Positions 15,286 through 16,929 of a stretch of 16,929 nucleotides of DNA are shown here, piece after piece (positions within the stretch are counted from its first letter, which is position 1; each line of letters opens with the position of its first letter). This DNA is from CANLBN01 sp050298695 (GTDB lineage: Bacteria; Pseudomonadota; Gammaproteobacteria; Pseudomonadales; Cellvibrionaceae), in contig JBNKUQ010000069.1 in the NCBI GenBank assembly GCA_050298695.1, forward strand, positions 1-16,929, in the 5' to 3' direction. The notes under the pieces are model-generated. The model did no database searches, had not been told where the DNA came from, and saw only the letters and a list, made by a program, of their open reading frames with translations. The position numbers were made by a program, and so were the translations under genes.

Positions 15286-15906
15286 TTTTGATACATTGGC
15301 AAGGTAACAGCCAGCGCCAATAAAGGCCGACCCAAATATTCTATCTATCCATTTTTTCGGAAGTATTTTTTTAGAATTTTTCCCCGCCTGGCGAGCCAGT
15401 GCTCCGTAGAGTAATAAGAATAAAAATGAAAGCGTCATAAAGCTCAATATTAATATCAAAAATTGTGGCAGTAGAGGGTTGGAGAGCACAATAAACTGAG
15501 GAAATAATGCAGTTGTAAAAATAATGGCTTTAGGGTTGGTAATGGCGACTAATACACCCTGTAAATACAAGTGGAAGATGTTGCTGCGGGTATGTTTCTG
15601 CTCACTTACTTCTATTTTTCCAATACCCGTTCTCCACAGTTTTAAACCCATATAAATAAGATAGATGGCGCCTAAAATTTTAACGATAGTAAATCCTAGT
15701 GCAGAATGAAGAACAATAGCGCTTAAACCTAAAACGGAAAGGCTGGACATCATTAGCAATCCAGTTACATTGCCGGCAATGGTTAGAAGAGATTTTTTAA
15801 CACCATGTGACAGGCTAATGGTCGATACAAGTAATACAGCAGGGCCTGGTGTTGCGGTTGCTAGTAGTGCTATAGAGCAAAATGATAACCAATTTTCAAA
15901 TTCCAA
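15283..15906 (-). CDS. LysE/RhtB-family amino-acid exporter
   Basis: The 207-aa inner-membrane protein belongs to the LysE/RhtB superfamily, which exports amino acids and derivatives. The family's signature N-terminus is present: a first helix ending ATPGPAVLLV, then GVKKSLLTIAGNVTG. Helix ILGAIYLIYMGLKLWR comes next, then LVAITNPKAIIFTTALFPQF and two further hydrophobic helices, giving about six in all at the normal family length. The start is TTG at 15906-15904. It is supported by a GAGGAG site 6 nt upstream and by the position of the conserved first helix. Substrate cannot be predicted. It is divergent from the RAYT remnant and probably the first gene of a pair with the DUF3530 gene. Confidence 0.88.
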   Translation of the reverse strand: MEFENWLSFCSIALLATATPGPAVLLVSTISLSHGVKKSLLTIAGNVTGLLMMSSLSVLGLSAIVLHSALGFTIVKILGAIYLIYMGLKLWRTGIGKIEVSEQKHTRSNIFHLYLQGVLVAITNPKAIIFTTALFPQFIVLSNPLLPQFLILILSFMTLSFLFLLLYGALARQAGKNSKKILPKKWIDRIFGSAFIGAGCYLANVSK

Positions 15907-15957
15907 TTTATTCTCCTCGGTTACGCATGGAGCGCGAGTCTACTCGGTGAAGGAAAA

Positions 15958-15963
15958 CTATAC
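15958..15963 (-). promoter_or_regulatory. Candidate -10 box for the LysE-like gene
   Basis: On the - strand the sequence reads TATAGT about 50 nt upstream of the TTG start, leaving room for a leader that carries the GAGGAG site. The hexamer 17 nt further up (TGGATT) matches the -35 consensus poorly. Position and the good -10 are the only support. Confidence 0.25.
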
Positions 15964-16013
15964 CGTCCATTACAGCGTTAATCCACAATAAAATATCATG
16001 CCTATTAGGTCTC

Positions 16014-16090
16014 ATTAGAGTAAAAAAAGTAACAGTAGTAAACCAGAAAAAAGTAAAAAGAAAGTAAAGTAAAAATAAAAAGTAAAAAGG
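16014..16090. repeat. A-rich low-complexity tract with AGTAAA-like units
   Basis: About 75 bases are almost free of C and T-rich runs and consist of irregular AGTAAA/AAAGT units on the + strand. The tract lies between the LysE-like gene and the transposase remnant. No hairpin or open frame explains it. It may be part of the flank that travels with the transposase gene, or a bent or curved upstream region. Confidence 0.5.
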
Positions 16091-16164
16091 ACAGACACTC
16101 AATAGTTGACAATCTACCACCCAATACCTAGGATGCCAATAACCCATGTGCATAAGGATATACC

Positions 16165-16928
16165 ATGACCAAACCGCGAAAGGAACTTGTTTCCCTGGAC
16201 ACCACCCCCCTACTATCACATTGTCTCTCGCTGTGTGCGCCGTACCTTCCTCTGTGGTTACGACGCCAGTACAAATACCTCCTATGAGCACCGCCGGCAA
16301 TGGATCGAGGATCGTATTCGTTTACTATCTTCCTTATTTGCCGTGGATATCTGTGCTTACGCCGTTATGTCAAATCACTATCACCTTGTAGTCAAACTCG
16401 ATCCATCACAAGCCAAACAATGGTCTGAAACCGAGGTACTACAACGCTGGTGCTGTTTGTACAAAGGGCCATTACTTGATACAGCGCCTTGAATTCGGGC
16501 AAGCGCTGGGCCAAGCAGAACGCGATACTGTGAGCGATATACTCGAACAATACCGTCAACGTTTAAGTGATCTCAGTTGGTTTATGAAATGCCTCAATGA
16601 ACCCATTGCCAGACAAGCTAATCAAGAAGATGTCTGTACGGGGCACTTCTGGGAATCTCGCTACAAATCTCAAGCGCTGACAACAGAAGAAAGCCTACTC
16701 TCAGCCATGGCCTATGTAGACCTCAATCCCATCCGGGCTGGCATTGCTCAGACACCGGAAACCTCGTCATTCACCTCCGTCAAACGTCGTATCGAGCAGA
16801 TTCAATCAACTGAAAAGCAACATACCGACTCACCCGATCCGCAACCGACCGAATTGCTCCCCTTCGTCGGCAACCCCCGGGAACCCATGCCCCAAGGACT
16901 ACCTTTCAGGCTGATGGACTATCTCTAA
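16165..16928 (+). pseudogene. REP-associated tyrosine transposase (RAYT, Y1_Tnp) with two +1 frameshifts
   Basis: Three consecutive frames together encode one RAYT. Frame one (from ATG 16165, with AAGGA upstream) gives MTKPRKELVSLDTTP. After the C6 run at 16205-16210 the next frame continues YYHIVSRCVRRTFLCG and on through SNHYHLVV, the HUH nuclease motif. After 16466-16468 (GGG) the third frame continues HYLIQRLEFGQ, WFMKCLNEPIARQAN, FWESRYKSQAL and MAYVDLNPIRAGIA, ending at TAA 16926-16928. Each break is explained by one surplus base. Without a frameshift-tolerant mechanism no full-length enzyme is made. RAYTs process or disperse REP palindromes, and REP-like elements occur in this window. 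I could not place the catalytic tyrosine with certainty in this subgroup. Confidence 0.88.
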
Positions 16929-16929
16929 C

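Noticed and set aside
15908..16300. 130-codon open frame on the - strand between the LysE-like gene and the RAYT
   Set aside because: It is antisense to conserved RAYT sequence and to the A-rich tract, and has no protein-family features.
16165..16928. Programmed frameshifting of the RAYT gene
   Set aside because: Two separate +1 events would be needed, neither site resembles a known slippery signal, and RAYT genes are normally single-frame. Decay or sequencing error is simpler.
1..16929. CRISPR array, tRNA or rRNA genes
   Set aside because: No regularly spaced direct repeats and no cloverleaf or conserved rRNA segments were seen on either strand.

Overview
The window looks like chromosomal DNA from a gammaproteobacterium. 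The evidence is a moderate, AT-leaning base composition, a DUF3530 protein, REP-like palindromes with a REP-associated transposase remnant, and housekeeping neighbours of proteobacterial type. Genus cannot be read from the sequence.

Layout. 1-176 is the 3' end of a gene whose tail resembles MeaB/ArgK GTPases. 177-387 is intergenic and carries a small hairpin and a REP/MITE-like element inside a longer inverted repeat. 388-12789 is a compact biosynthetic locus on the + strand: a 1579-aa NRPS loading module, a 2198-aa PKS module with thioesterase 13 nt downstream, and a GT2 glycosyltransferase. A REP hairpin starts one base after the PKS stop codon. A second, longer REP/MITE copy (12822-12951) separates the locus from a CDF metal transporter (12973-14082). 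A convergent - strand pair follows: a secreted DUF3530 protein and a LysE-family exporter. The window ends with an A-rich tract and a RAYT gene broken by two single-base frameshifts.

How the genes may work together. The NRPS reads formyltransferase - condensation remnant - adenylation (glycine-like code) - luciferase-like flavin monooxygenase inserted in the adenylation domain - carrier protein. The PKS reads KS - AT - KR - DH - ACP - TE, with KR before DH. The simplest reading is a two-module line that loads glycine, N-formylates it, oxidises it in cis, extends it once with (probably) malonate, reduces and dehydrates, and releases through the TE. This could give a very small formamido product such as a 4-formamido-4-hydroxybutenoate or its lactone, possibly glycosylated. 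Domain identities are seen in the sequence; the chemistry and product are inference. No phosphopantetheinyl transferase, dedicated exporter or pathway regulator is visible in the window.
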